64,000 bases of DNA from Deltaproteobacteria bacterium. GTDB taxonomy: Bacteria > Desulfobacterota > Binatia > Binatales > Binataceae. The stretch is taken from the NCBI GenBank assembly GCA_021801125.1, contig JAJYYI010000042.1, positions 1-64,000 of the forward strand, given 5' to 3'. Position numbers and translations under genes: made by a program. Each line of letters starts with the position of its first letter. Within the stretch, counting starts at the first letter, position 1. Of the stretch, positions 17,396 to 26,936 are shown piece by piece. The notes beneath the pieces were generated by a model. The model saw only the letters and a program-made list of their open reading frames with translations, did no database searches and was not told the DNA's origin.

Positions 17396-19992
17396 CTATC
17401 GCGAGCGGGTTTCTTGCTGCATCCCCGCGAAGTTCCAGCCAAACGCTCTCCAGCCCACGGCGATCAGTACGATCAGCGCAGCGTATCCCCAGTCGGCAGG
17501 CGAAATCGGCTGCATTTGCATCAGACTCGCCAAAGGGCCGAACGTCATGCATAGCGGAAGACTGGCGGCGACGCCTGCTACCACCGCCCAGAAACGGAGT
17601 CGTCGCGGCCACGGGGCGTGCCACCACGGTCGGCTGCCGGCGAGTTCCGCCCACGCTAGCATCAGGCTACCGCCGATGACCACCGCCATCGCGGCGCTTC
17701 TGGCATACGCGGCCCCGAGGGCCAGCCGATACGCGTAAAGCCCTAGCGCGCCCGCCATTACCAGCGCGCCGGTCAACGCCGCACGCACCGCGGGCCACAG
17801 CGGCAGCAGCGGCGCCGCTGGCGCTCGCGGAGGATCTCTCATCACGTCGCTCACCGGCGGCTCTCCTTCGAAGACCAAGGCCGCGGTCGGATGGACCACC
17901 AGCTCGAGCCAGACGAGGTGAACCAGTTGCAGCAGAATCGGCATACCCAGCGCGGGCGCCAGCAGCGCCAGGCCAACAACGGTCGCCTTGAATCCGACGA
18001 GGAAGAAAAAGGCCCGCCGGATATTCTCAAACACCTGCCTGCCTTCGCGAATCGCCGCGACCAGTCCGCCCAGTTCGTCTCTGAGCAAGACCATCGCGGC
18101 CGCCCCGCGCGCGATTTCGGTTCCGCGCTTGCCCATGGTGATGCCGATGTTGGCGCGGCGAAGCGCGGGGGCGTCGTTGATCCCGTCGCCGGTCATCGCG
18201 ACGATCTCGCCGGAGCGGACCAGGGTGTCGACGATGGCGTATTTTTGCTCGGGCCGCACGCGCGCAAAGATGCTCGAGTGGGCCACAAGATCGGTCAAGC
18301 GCTCCGGCGTGACGCCGTCGAGGTCGGGTCCATTTACTATCTTGTCGTCTTGATGGATGATTCCGGCGGCTTCGGCAACGGCGTGCGCCGTGATTGCATG
18401 GTCGCCGGTGACCAGCTTGAGATGCAAGCCTGCTTCTTGGCATTGCCTGACGGCTCCGACGACGCCTTTGCGCAATGGGTCGCGAAATGCCAGCAGGCCG
18501 TAAAGTCTAAGTCCGCGTTCGTCATGCTCGCGATCTCCGTTGAATAGGCCGTTCTCCTCGGAGCGCGCAGAGACATCTGAGAGAGCGGCTCCGGAAGCCT
18601 GCTTTGGCGCGGCCGGCTCGCCTGCCCATCGTCCGGCCACGGCCAAAACGCGCATGCCTTTATCAGCCATCGCAGCGTGCGCGGCCTCGACCGCGGCGTG
18701 CTCGCTGATGTTGAGATGGCAGTGTTCCAAAATTCCCTCGAGCGAGCCTTTAGCGACGATTCGCGCTTGCGCGGAAAGCCCGTCGCCGCCGTCAGTCCGG
18801 GCGATCCAAACGTGCGACATGTGTTTTCCCGCGGCTTCGAAAGGGTAGTCGTAGGCGAGCTGCCAGCGAGCATGAAGAGCGGCGACGTCCACTCCGTACG
18901 CGCGGCAGTGAGACAGAATCGACTGTTCGATCGGATCTGCGGCGTCGAGCTCGCAAGCGAGCGCCGCGGCTTCCAGCAGGGTCTTGGCCGATGAGCCGAT
19001 TCCAAGGGGTTCATGACTTGCCAGACCGTAGTGGCCCTCGGTCAACGTGCCGGTCTTGTCGAGGCATATTACGGTGGTTGATCCGAGCGCCTCGACGCTG
19101 GAGAGCCGGCGAGCGAGGACTCCATGGCTGCTAAGCCGCCAAGCGCCGAGGCTTAAGAAGAGCGCCATCACCAGCGGATATTCCTCGGGTGCGGCCGAGA
19201 TCGCCAGCGTAACCGCATATAGGAATGACCGCTTGAGCGTGTTCCCGCGCAGCAGCATCAGCACGAACACTCCCACTGCCACGGTCACGGCGAAGATGAG
19301 TAACTTGCGCGCCATGCGCGCGGTTTTGCGCTCCAGCGGAGTGCGCTCCTCTGGTGACTCCCTCATCAGGCGCGCGATGTCGCCGTAACGGGTCCGCTCG
19401 CCGGTGGCGGTGACCTCGAGGTAGCCGTGGCCGCTCAGCACGAGCGAGCCTGCGAACACGCTGTTTTCCTCGCCGGTTACCTCGTCGCTCGTCTTGTCGG
19501 TCGCGACCTTGTGCTGTGGTTCAGCCTCGCCGGTCAGATGCGATTCGTCCAGGGCGAGGTGGCGCACCATCGGACAGTTCCGTCGGCATGCACCACGTCG
19601 CCCTCGCCGACCAACAAGATGTCCCCGGGCGCCACCTCCGCGGTCGGGATCTCGCGATGACGGCCCTCGCGGACTACTCGCGCCCGCGGCGCGACGGCGC
19701 TTGCCAGCCGACGCAGCGCCTTGCGCGCCCGCAGCTCGAACAGCACGTCCACGATAAGCACCGGAACCGCGGCGACGGTCAAGACGATTGCGTCGTGGCG
19801 GTTGCCCAATGCCGCGTAGAATGCTGCCGCGCCGAGCAGCATCAGCACCATCGGGTCGGCCAAGGCGCCAATCACCTCTTTGACCCGCGCGGTCTTGGAG
19901 AGCCGTACAAAACGATTGGGTCCGAATCTCTTGAGCCGGGCCGCAGCTTCAGCCTCGCTGAGCCCTCGGAACCCTTCAGGGGTGAATTGCAT
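17396..19992 (-). pseudogene. Cation-transporting P-type ATPase, frameshifted
   Basis: Two frames together encode one P2-like ATPase of about 865 residues. The upstream frame (19992-19534) has the cation-ATPase N-terminal domain (GLSEAEAAARLKRFGPNRF), helices M1-M2 and the actuator start AEVAPGDILLVGEGDVVHAD. The downstream frame (from about 19570) resumes at LALDESHLTGEAEP and carries the phosphorylation site DKTGTLTEG, TGDGINDAPALRRANIGI and the C-terminal helices. The junction is at about 19560-19580: GTV-R in one frame, VRHLALDES in the other, consistent with loss of one base. No slippery heptamer is seen. The M4 motif is PEEYP rather than PEGLP, so the ion is uncertain. It is either a true mutation or an assembly error. 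Confidence 0.8.
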
Positions 19993-20260
19993 CGCCTACA
20001 AGATAGCGACTCGTTCTCGGGCTCACTACCCCGACGTCATTCTCGTCCCGCTCGGCGCAAGTCGCCGATCGGTCCGAATTTTCGCGAGTTCGCTTTTCGT
20101 TTGCCGCATCGTGAGATCACTGCCTCCTGTCTGCGTATCCCGGAGTCCGGGTCGGGGTTATGAGAAAGGCGGTCGCTGCCCTGAAGGCGCGCTAATAAAG
20201 AGGCGGCGAAGCGCGGGCGCAAACCGCGGCTGGGAGGCGGAGAGTAGGATTGACTAAAAT
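19993..20260. other. Divergent intergenic region before tetR, no gene seen
   Basis: The stretch separates the start of the P-type ATPase gene from the TetR-controlled efflux unit and must hold both promoters. Short open frames are present on both strands, but none has a ribosome-binding site or recognisable domain. The repeat next to tetR is listed separately. Confidence 0.5.
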
Positions 20261-20308
20261 TCACCATCGGGTTAATATCTGAAATCGGTAAGTCACCAGG
20301 TGGTTAAT
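20261..20308 (+). promoter_or_regulatory. Direct repeat, probable TetR operator
   Basis: Two 16-mers match at 13 of 16 positions and lie 32 bp apart (three helical turns): TCACCATCGGGTTAAT at 20261-20276 and TCACCAGGTGGTTAAT at 20293-20308. The second ends 9 bp before the tetR ATG. Placement directly upstream of the regulator and the emrAB genes suggests autoregulation by the TetR protein. This is inferred from repeat and position only. Confidence 0.45.
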
Positions 20309-20317
20309 TAGCGTTCC

Positions 20318-20977
20318 ATGCGAGACCTCGAGCGGACACGGGAGAAGATCCTTTCAGCGGCGCGGACCGAGTTTTGCGCCAAGGGACTGGCCGGCGCGCG
20401 CACGGCAGCGATCGCCCGGCGCGCAGGCGTGAACAAGCGGATGCTCTTCTATTGTTTCGGTTCAAAAGAAGAGCTGTACAACGAGATACTGCGGCGCAAA
20501 AGCGCGGAAAGCGCGCGTTTTCTTGAGTCCGTGTCGGACGAGGTGGGCGCGGCGCTGGTCCAGTGGGACGGCAATTGCCGCGAGGATCCTGACTGGGTGC
20601 GTTTGCTTGAATGGGAGGCGCTCGAATCGGGTGCTGGCCCGGTAGTAATCGAAGAGACTCGGCGGCGGCTGTTCAAGGCGGCACTGGCGAAGTTGCGGCG
20701 CGCACAAGAGAAGGGAAACGTGTCATTAGGCTTGGATCTTACGCAGCTCTTCCTCTCCTTGGTAGCGGTAACGGTCTTCCCCTACGCATTTCCCCAGCTC
20801 GTGCGTCTTATCAGCGGCAAGGAACCGAGCGACGCGGACTTTGTCGCGCGGCGCTCGGAGTTTTTGCACTGGCTTGGCGAACGGCTCGCGCTTGCTGAAA
20901 CGGGCGTGCAGGCCGCTCCAAGTAACAGGCGGCCGAACGCACGAGTCGAAAGCGGAATACGACGAAGCGCGCGGTAG
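20318..20977 (+). CDS. TetR/AcrR family transcriptional regulator
   Basis: A 219-residue repressor. The N-terminal helix-turn-helix is typical: TREKILSAARTEFCAKGLAG, then TAAIARRAGVNKRMLFYCFG and SKEELYNEIL. The C-terminal helical ligand domain is unassigned and ends in a basic tail. It is encoded immediately before the emrA/emrB pair on the same strand, so it most likely controls that pump and its own gene through the repeats at 20261-20308. Confidence 0.92.
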   Translation: MRDLERTREKILSAARTEFCAKGLAGARTAAIARRAGVNKRMLFYCFGSKEELYNEILRRKSAESARFLESVSDEVGAALVQWDGNCREDPDWVRLLEWEALESGAGPVVIEETRRRLFKAALAKLRRAQEKGNVSLGLDLTQLFLSLVAVTVFPYAFPQLVRLISGKEPSDADFVARRSEFLHWLGERLALAETGVQAAPSNRRPNARVESGIRRSAR

Positions 20978-21031
20978 AACCGTAACGTTGGATACCGCGC
21001 AACCCTAGAGCTGCGTGGGCTAAGTACAGCG

Positions 21032-22288
21032 ATGATGATGTACGAAGCGGAACTCGAACGAGGCGGCGAGGCTTTGCTGGCCGAAGGCCGAAAGAATCAC
21101 CAGGCCGACGAACAGGAATCGCTGCGCCAAGAGGTCGCGATTCTGCGCGAAGAGGTGCAACGCCTGCGCGAGCGGCAGGAGGCCCTGCAGCAGCACGCCC
21201 TGCAACAGGCGCCTTCGGTTATAACTCAGGATGGCGAGTTTGGAGTGGACGGGCAGGGTCATCACGAGCCGAAGCACGATGAGCCTCCCGACGCCGAGCC
21301 GCGACGCCGCACGGGCCGGATCATTCTGCGCGCTGCGATCGCAGCGGTCGTAATGGCGTTGCTTGCGGTGGGCAGCGACCATTTGTGGCAATACGTCAGC
21401 TCGTACGAGACGACCGACGACGCGCAGATCGATGGCCATCTCAATTCCGTGAGCTCGCGTATCAACGGCACGGTGATCGGCGTCTATGTTGACGACACGC
21501 AATACGTAAAGGCCGGCCAGTTGATCGTTGCGCTCGACCCGCGCGATTACACGGTCGCGGTGGAGCGGGCTCGCGCCGATCTAAAGCAGGCACAGGCGCA
21601 GGTGGAGTTGGCCAAGGCTAACTACCAGACCGCTACAGCGAAGCTTAGGGCTTCCCAGGCCACCAGCGTCAAGGCGAACAGAGACGTGCAGCGGTACGAG
21701 GAACTGTTCAACCGGCGCGTGATTTCGCGCGATCAGTACGAAGAACAAATTCGCGTAGGCCAAGTTGACGCGGCCACGGTCGAGGCCGACCGCGCCACGG
21801 CCGCCTCGGTGGAAAAGGACGTCGCCTCCAAGGAGGCCGCTGTGCAAAGCGCTAAGGCGGCGCTCGACCAGGCGGTGCTCAACCTGAGCTATACGAAGAT
21901 TTACGCGCCGGTTAGCGGCGTGGTCGGGAAAAAGACCGTCGAGATGGGGCATCGGATCGAGCCGGGGCAACAACTGATGGCGATCGTCCAGCTCGACGAT
22001 ATCTGGGTCACGGCCAACTTCAAGGAAACGCAAATCCGCAAGATGCGCGTGGGCCAACCTACGACGATTTACGTCGACGCCCTTGGCCGCGACTTTAAGG
22101 GCTACGTCGAAGGTCTGCCGGGAGCCAGCGGCGAGAAGTACAGCCTCTTGCCGCCTGAAAACGCGACCGGGAACTACGTTAAGGTGGTGCAGCGGCTGCC
22201 CGTGCGGATCCGCTTCGACAAAGGACAAGACCCCGACCATCGCTTGCGCCCGGGGATGTCGGTGGAACCGACGGTCTGGCTGCGATGA
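21032..22288 (+). CDS. emrA: HlyD/EmrA-family membrane fusion protein
   Basis: A 418-residue periplasmic adaptor. The N-terminal 60 residues form a charged cytoplasmic coiled coil (EQESLRQEVAILREEVQRLR). One membrane helix follows at about 95-115 (ILRAAIAAVVMALLAVG), then the biotinyl-lipoyl half TTDDAQIDGHLNSVSSRING, a long alpha-hairpin and the second half YTKIYAPVSGVVGKKTVEMG. It links an inner-membrane MFS pump to an outer-membrane channel. The stop overlaps the emrB ATG (22285-22288). The cytoplasmic coiled-coil extension is longer than in E. coli EmrA. Confidence 0.92.
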   Translation: MMMYEAELERGGEALLAEGRKNHQADEQESLRQEVAILREEVQRLRERQEALQQHALQQAPSVITQDGEFGVDGQGHHEPKHDEPPDAEPRRRTGRIILRAAIAAVVMALLAVGSDHLWQYVSSYETTDDAQIDGHLNSVSSRINGTVIGVYVDDTQYVKAGQLIVALDPRDYTVAVERARADLKQAQAQVELAKANYQTATAKLRASQATSVKANRDVQRYEELFNRRVISRDQYEEQIRVGQVDAATVEADRATAASVEKDVASKEAAVQSAKAALDQAVLNLSYTKIYAPVSGVVGKKTVEMGHRIEPGQQLMAIVQLDDIWVTANFKETQIRKMRVGQPTTIYVDALGRDFKGYVEGLPGASGEKYSLLPPENATGNYVKVVQRLPVRIRFDKGQDPDHRLRPGMSVEPTVWLR

Positions 22289-23907
22289 GCGCGGCGCAGG
22301 CGAGCACGAAAGTTTCGACCCAGCCTGCGCCAGCGGCAGCCGAACTTTGGAGGCCGCACCACAACCCGTGGCTCGTGGCGCTAACGGTGACGCTGGCGAC
22401 CTTTATGGAGGTGCTGGATACCAGCATCGCCAACGTCGCTCTGCCGCACATCGCGGGAGGGCTCGCCGCGAGCTCGGATGAAGCCACCTGGGTACTAACT
22501 TCCTACCTGGTTTCCAATGGGATCGTTCTGCCGGTGAGCGGATGGGCTTCGGGCTTGGTCGGGCGCAAACGCTTTTACATGCTGTGCGTCCTGCTCTTCA
22601 CGATCAGTTCTTTCCTATGCGGGGTAGCCCCGAGCCTGCCGCTTTTGATCCTCTTTCGCACGTTGCAGGGCGCCGGCGGCGGCGGCTTGCAACCCAGCGA
22701 ACAGTCGATATTGGCCGACACCTTTCCGCCCGAGAAATTCGGGATGGCGTTTGCGGTCTATGGAATGGCGGTCGTGCTCGCGCCGGCCATCGGGCCGACG
22801 CTGGGCGGATGGATTACCGATAATTTCAACTGGCGCTGGATTTTCTTCATTAACGTGCCGGTAGGAATCCTCTCCTTGTTTTTGTCTTACAGGATGATCG
22901 AGGACCCGCCGTATCTTAAGCAACAGGTGGCCGAGGGTCGCGCGAAGCTGAAAATTGACTATATGGGGCTGGGTTTGATAACCCTGGGCTTAGGATGCCT
23001 GCAGGTCGTTCTAGACAAGGGGCAGGAGGACGACTGGTTTGGCTCGCGCCTGATCGTGGTCCTTACGATAATCACAGCGGTGTCGCTCGTCGCTTTTATT
23101 ATTGCGGAATGGCGGACCAAGCAACCGGTTGTCGATCTGCATTTGTTCAGGAACTATACCTTCGCCATCGGCAACGGGATGATGTTTTTCCTCGGCGTGG
23201 TTCTGTACGGCACGACCGTGCTGCTGCCGTTGTTCCTGCAGGAGCTGATGGGTTACACGGCGGAACTCTCGGGCATGGTGTTGTCGCCGGGCGCGGTGGT
23301 GATCATCGCGCTGCTGCCTCTGGTGGGAGCGTTGGTTTCGCGCATGGATGCGCGCTGGTTAATTCTGTTTGGCCTGGTCTTGAGCGCGGTGGCGATGTAC
23401 CACATGACCAACCTGAGCCTTGATATCGACTTCAAGACGGCCACGTTATGGCGCTGCTACCAGACCGCCGGTCTGGCATTTCTCTTTATCCCGATAAATA
23501 CGATGTGCTACGTAGGCGTGCCACGGGAAAAAAGCCGCGAGGTTTCAAGCCTGATCAATCTTTGCCGCAACGTCGGGGGAAGCGTCGGAATCTCGATGGC
23601 AACCACGATCGTCGATCGTCGTGCTCAGTTTCATCAGGATCGGTTAATCACTCATGCGACGACGTTCGATCCGACGTTTCACGCCCGGCTCACTGAGCAA
23701 ACTCGATCCCTGTTCCAAAGCGGGCTTAGCATGCACGACGCGGCGAATCAGACCTACGCGCGGCTTTACTCGGATATTCAAGCCCAGGCGACGGCTCTCT
23801 CGTATATCGACACGATGTGGGTCTTCACGATCGTCTTCGCGGTAATGATTCCGTTCGTGTTCCTCATGCGCAAGAGCGATCCCACAAGGGGCGCCGCGGT
23901 GCACTGA
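22285..23907 (+). CDS. emrB: DHA2-family MFS multidrug transporter (EmrB/QacA type)
   Basis: A 540-residue 14-helix drug:proton antiporter. It has the EmrB N-terminal motif MEVLDTSIANVALPHIAG, motif A region SGWASGLVGRKRFYMLCV, motif C GMAVVLAPAIGPTLGGWI and NWRWIFFINVPVGIL. It is coupled to emrA by an ATGA overlap. It probably exports hydrophobic toxicants together with EmrA and a TolC-like channel encoded elsewhere. Confidence 0.94.
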   Translation: MSAAQASTKVSTQPAPAAAELWRPHHNPWLVALTVTLATFMEVLDTSIANVALPHIAGGLAASSDEATWVLTSYLVSNGIVLPVSGWASGLVGRKRFYMLCVLLFTISSFLCGVAPSLPLLILFRTLQGAGGGGLQPSEQSILADTFPPEKFGMAFAVYGMAVVLAPAIGPTLGGWITDNFNWRWIFFINVPVGILSLFLSYRMIEDPPYLKQQVAEGRAKLKIDYMGLGLITLGLGCLQVVLDKGQEDDWFGSRLIVVLTIITAVSLVAFIIAEWRTKQPVVDLHLFRNYTFAIGNGMMFFLGVVLYGTTVLLPLFLQELMGYTAELSGMVLSPGAVVIIALLPLVGALVSRMDARWLILFGLVLSAVAMYHMTNLSLDIDFKTATLWRCYQTAGLAFLFIPINTMCYVGVPREKSREVSSLINLCRNVGGSVGISMATTIVDRRAQFHQDRLITHATTFDPTFHARLTEQTRSLFQSGLSMHDAANQTYARLYSDIQAQATALSYIDTMWVFTIVFAVMIPFVFLMRKSDPTRGAAVH

Positions 23908-23942
23908 CCGCCTCAGCCTGAAGCAATTGCAAAACCAGACAC

Positions 23943-23972
23943 CGCGGCGTCAGTCTCGCCGCGTTCTGTTTT
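23943..23972 (+). terminator. Rho-independent terminator after emrB
   Basis: A perfect 7-bp GC stem CGCGGCG (23943-23949), loop TCAGTCT, CGCCGCG (23957-23963) is followed by TTCTGTTTT. It lies 36 bp after the emrB stop and faces the convergent hsp20 gene. Confidence 0.7.
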
Positions 23973-24005
23973 CACCGCGCCGTTGAAACGCGAGCCCCAG
24001 AAGTT

Positions 24006-24458
24006 CTAGCCCTTTTTGATACTTGGAGCGATCTCCACGGGAACTTTGCGCGCTCCCACGGATGCCGGTATCGGCACGGTCAGCTCCAGCACTCCGTTGC
24101 GGTATGACGCCCTTATCTGGTCGGCGTCTACTCCCGTGGGCAGCGTCAGTGAGCGCTCGAAGCTGCCGTATCTGACTTCGCGACGGAGGAAATCGCGTCC
24201 TTTGTCTTCGTGTTCGTAGTGGCGCGAGCCCTTAATCCTAAGGATGTTTCCGGTCACGGTTACGTCAACGTCTTTTGGGTCGACTCCTGGGAGGTCGGCG
24301 CGTACAATCAACCGGCCGCCCTCGATGAATGATTCGATCGGAGGCGCTGCGAAGGTAGTCTCGCTGCTGCCTAAGAAACGCGTGAATAATTCGTCGAAAT
24401 CGCGGCTGAACCGTTCAAGCTCTCTGGTTGGCGACCAAACGCGAAGCTCCCTTGCCAT
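24006..24458 (-). CDS. Hsp20/alpha-crystallin small heat-shock protein
   Basis: A 150-residue ATP-independent holdase. The alpha-crystallin domain spans about residues 45-140 (LIVRADLPGVDPKDVDVTVT, GNILRIKGSRHYE, GSFERSLTLPTGVDADQIRA) and contains the family motif GVLELTVP. The first 40 residues form the usual variable N-terminal arm. ATG 24458 is preceded by AGGAGGTG, a strong ribosome-binding site. Confidence 0.93.
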   Translation of the reverse strand: MARELRVWSPTRELERFSRDFDELFTRFLGSSETTFAAPPIESFIEGGRLIVRADLPGVDPKDVDVTVTGNILRIKGSRHYEHEDKGRDFLRREVRYGSFERSLTLPTGVDADQIRASYRNGVLELTVPIPASVGARKVPVEIAPSIKKG

Positions 24459-24590
24459 GCTCTATTTCACCTCCTGCCGCCGACCGTCCGGCGAAACGAC
24501 TTCCGCATTCTCTGATGGGAACTTAACCACGAGAGGCGCTTGGACAAGAAGGCAAACGATGTAACCCGGCGCGCAGGTCGCAGACGCGCG

Positions 24591-25349
24591 TCATTCCGTG
24601 TTTGCGGCGTTGTCATCGCCGCTCGCGAAAGGGTCGGAAACCTGATGCTCCGACTTGGCCGAGGCGGTACCATGCGGTGGCGGTACCTGACCCGGCCCCA
24701 AGAGAGCCGCGGAAGCGGCCGCGCTGGGGACGCCGTTCGCCGACGGCTTCCCGACCGGCTGGTTTGACACGGGCTGAGTCGCCGCCACGGCCGACGGGCC
24801 GGCGGAAGGAGACAGCCCGGTCGGGGACGACGGCTTGTTGGCCGAAGACGCGCCAGGCCGCGCGGGATTTGCGGCCCCGGACGGAGAATGGCTGCCGGCC
24901 GACGGAGGTGGAGACTGCTCGCGGTAACGGCTCTGGCCAAACTTTGCCAAGGCGATCGCTCCAATCGCCGCTACGAGGATCGCAATCCATGACAAGCGCC
25001 GCGTCGGCCGCTTGGTTTCCAGCATCACTGGTTCCGCCATCCGGGCCGACTCATTCTCGATATATTGGAACTCGCGCACAAAACGCATGGCCAGGTCTTC
25101 GCCGTCCAGGCCGAGCGTGTTTGCGTATCGGCGAAGGAAGGGAACTAGGTAAATCTGGTCCGAGACTTTCTTGTAGGACTCCCCCTCCAGCATCTCAACG
25201 TAGCTTAATGACAGGTGTGTGCGCTGAGCGGCCTCCTGACGGCTGAGCCCGAGCTTCTCCCGGGCAGTGATTAGTACCTGTCCGAGAGTCGGTGGAGAAC
25301 CGCTCTCGTCCTTCGCGCCCTCAGACGGACGCTTTGCTTTGGTGTCCAC
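24591..25349 (-). CDS. RodZ-like helix-turn-helix membrane protein
   Basis: A 252-residue protein with an N-terminal HTH_25 domain (TLGQVLITAREKLGLSRQEA, LSLSYVEMLEGE, FLRRYANTLGLDGEDL). One membrane helix (LSWIAILVAAIGAIALAKFG) sits at about residues 120-137, followed by a 110-residue Pro/Ser/Ala-rich periplasmic tail. That is RodZ order, but the beta-rich DUF4115 domain of E. coli RodZ is missing. RodZ anchors MreB during cell elongation. The gene lies 96 bp after the TPR lipoprotein gene on the same strand. Confidence 0.8.
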   Translation of the reverse strand: MDTKAKRPSEGAKDESGSPPTLGQVLITAREKLGLSRQEAAQRTHLSLSYVEMLEGESYKKVSDQIYLVPFLRRYANTLGLDGEDLAMRFVREFQYIENESARMAEPVMLETKRPTRRLSWIAILVAAIGAIALAKFGQSRYREQSPPPSAGSHSPSGAANPARPGASSANKPSSPTGLSPSAGPSAVAATQPVSNQPVGKPSANGVPSAAASAALLGPGQVPPPHGTASAKSEHQVSDPFASGDDNAANTE

Positions 25350-25445
25350 TGTTAAGCTGGTCCTTATGCTTTAGCTTTGTGCGACTTCGATGCTACCGGT
25401 GGGGCGATGGAATCGGGTCTGATGCCCAAAAAGCCTGAAAGAGCA

Positions 25446-25949
25446 TTAATTCGAACTGCTGGCTGCTTGACCGGCCTTGGTGGGCTGGGCGGCTGGTTTT
25501 GGCGGCAGCCCACCGTTCTTAATCTTTTCGAGTTCCTGCTTGGCTTGTTGCACATACGGCGGATCGGGCCTGCTCTCGAGTTCGGATGCTCTGTTGCCGT
25601 AATCGACCGCGTTTTGCCAGTCATGATTCCAATAAGCGACCATGCCTAGGTAGTCGTACGCCGGTCCGAACATTGAGTCATACTCTATCGCCGTATGGAA
25701 CTCCTTGGCGGCGGCAATCATTTCACGTCGCTGAAAATAGTCTTCGCCGCGACGAGTGAAAATTTCCGCCGCAAGTTCACGCAACTGGAGGTTTCCCGGG
25801 TCGTCGGCTAGAGCGGCCCGGACCTGACGCGCGGCGTCATCCAGACGCCCCTGCTTCAGGGCGACCTCTCCGTCGTCATCGAGAATCGCACTACATGCCG
25901 GAACAAGGCAGATAAGGGCAGCTAGCGCCAGATACTTTGACATTTTCAT
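25446..25949 (-). CDS. TPR-repeat lipoprotein
   Basis: A 167-residue protein with a lipoprotein signal peptide: KYLALAALICLVPACSAI has the lipobox L-V-P-A-C at Cys19. Three TPR-like units follow (EVALKQGRLDDAARQVRAAL, FQRREMIAAAKEFHTAIEYD, HDWQNAVDYGNRASELESRP), then a Pro/Ala tail. It is probably an outer-membrane scaffold. The Asp-Asp-Asp soon after the Cys is close to the inner-membrane retention position, so sorting is uncertain. Confidence 0.75.
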   Translation of the reverse strand: MKMSKYLALAALICLVPACSAILDDDGEVALKQGRLDDAARQVRAALADDPGNLQLRELAAEIFTRRGEDYFQRREMIAAAKEFHTAIEYDSMFGPAYDYLGMVAYWNHDWQNAVDYGNRASELESRPDPPYVQQAKQELEKIKNGGLPPKPAAQPTKAGQAASSSN

Positions 25950-26463
25950 CAGAAGTTATGCTTTCAATTTTTACCGCCTGTGGCCGGTTATGCCAACTCC
26001 CCCGAGCCAACGCATCGTCCGGTCAGCGAGTATCCTGTCGCCTCGCTTTGGCTTAAGGCGGCTAAGCTTCAGGCGCGCCAAAGCGGGCCACGATCCGAGT
26101 CGAGAGGAAAGGAAGGCTTGGTGCTCGGTACTCGCTCGATCCAGTGCTTTGCCTTGAGCGAAGCAGAACAAACGCGACGCAGAAAAGCCGTTTAAGCTGA
26201 GCCGGAACTCGGGTCGCAGAACATAGAGCTTGGCTGCGGATCGCCGGCCGGACGTGGAAAACGAATTCATGATCGGCAGGCTCTGGGCAACGCACCCTAA
26301 TTCGCGGCCACTTCCGGCTTAGCTTCCCGAGGCCCGCTCAAGCCTACGGTGCCCGCCGTTTTCTTGAAAATCAAACCGCTGCCGGTCAACACTCGGAAGA
26401 TCAACGCGGCGCGATAGCGCAACGGCGCATGGGCGGGGAGACAGTTTTCTCGGTTTGAGAGAA
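25950..26463. other. 514-bp region without a recognisable gene
   Basis: The gap lies between the TPR lipoprotein start and the tRNA. Open frames on both strands lack ribosome-binding sites and any family pattern. I see no repeat, hairpin with U-run or second tRNA. Confidence 0.5.
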
Positions 26464-26538
<75 letters not shown>

Positions 26539-26936
26539 CCAAGATTGAGACTTTAGGCCGCCTCGTAACTTCTGTCAAATCGCCACGGCGTGTCGGCGTG
26601 TGCTCGGCGATGTTCCATCGAACACGCCTTCCGCGTGGCCGACGCGAGTCTACGGAGGCCGGTCCGCAATGACTATGCAGCAGACGCCGCGAACCGAATG
26701 CGCGCGCCGCTCGCGTAGCCGAGAGTACGGTCTCTTCTGCGGGCCGACGTGGTACTTGCGCAACGACAAAGATAGCGTTGACCCTCGCGTTACATGGGCC
26801 GACCGCGATGCTCAGTCTCGTCGTACCAGACTCGAAAGCCCAGCGCGAGCCAAACGTTGCATTCACCGCGCGGGGGTCGCGGTCAGCAATTGAAGAATGG
26901 ACACGGAGCGTTAACGCGAGTGTGCCGTTGAATAAC
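26539..26936. other. 398-bp region without a recognisable gene
   Basis: The stretch upstream of the tRNA holds only open frames that look non-coding on both strands. It should carry the tRNA promoter; no clear hexamers were found. Confidence 0.45.

Noticed and set aside
15436-17554. Two long plus-strand open frames (about 334 and 359 codons)
   Set aside because: They lie antisense to pyrF and the AlkA-type gene, are Arg/Ala-rich and match no family. They are codon-bias shadows of GC-rich genes.
19560-19580. Programmed ribosomal frameshift in the P-type ATPase
   Set aside because: There is no slippery heptamer, internal Shine-Dalgarno or hairpin at the junction.
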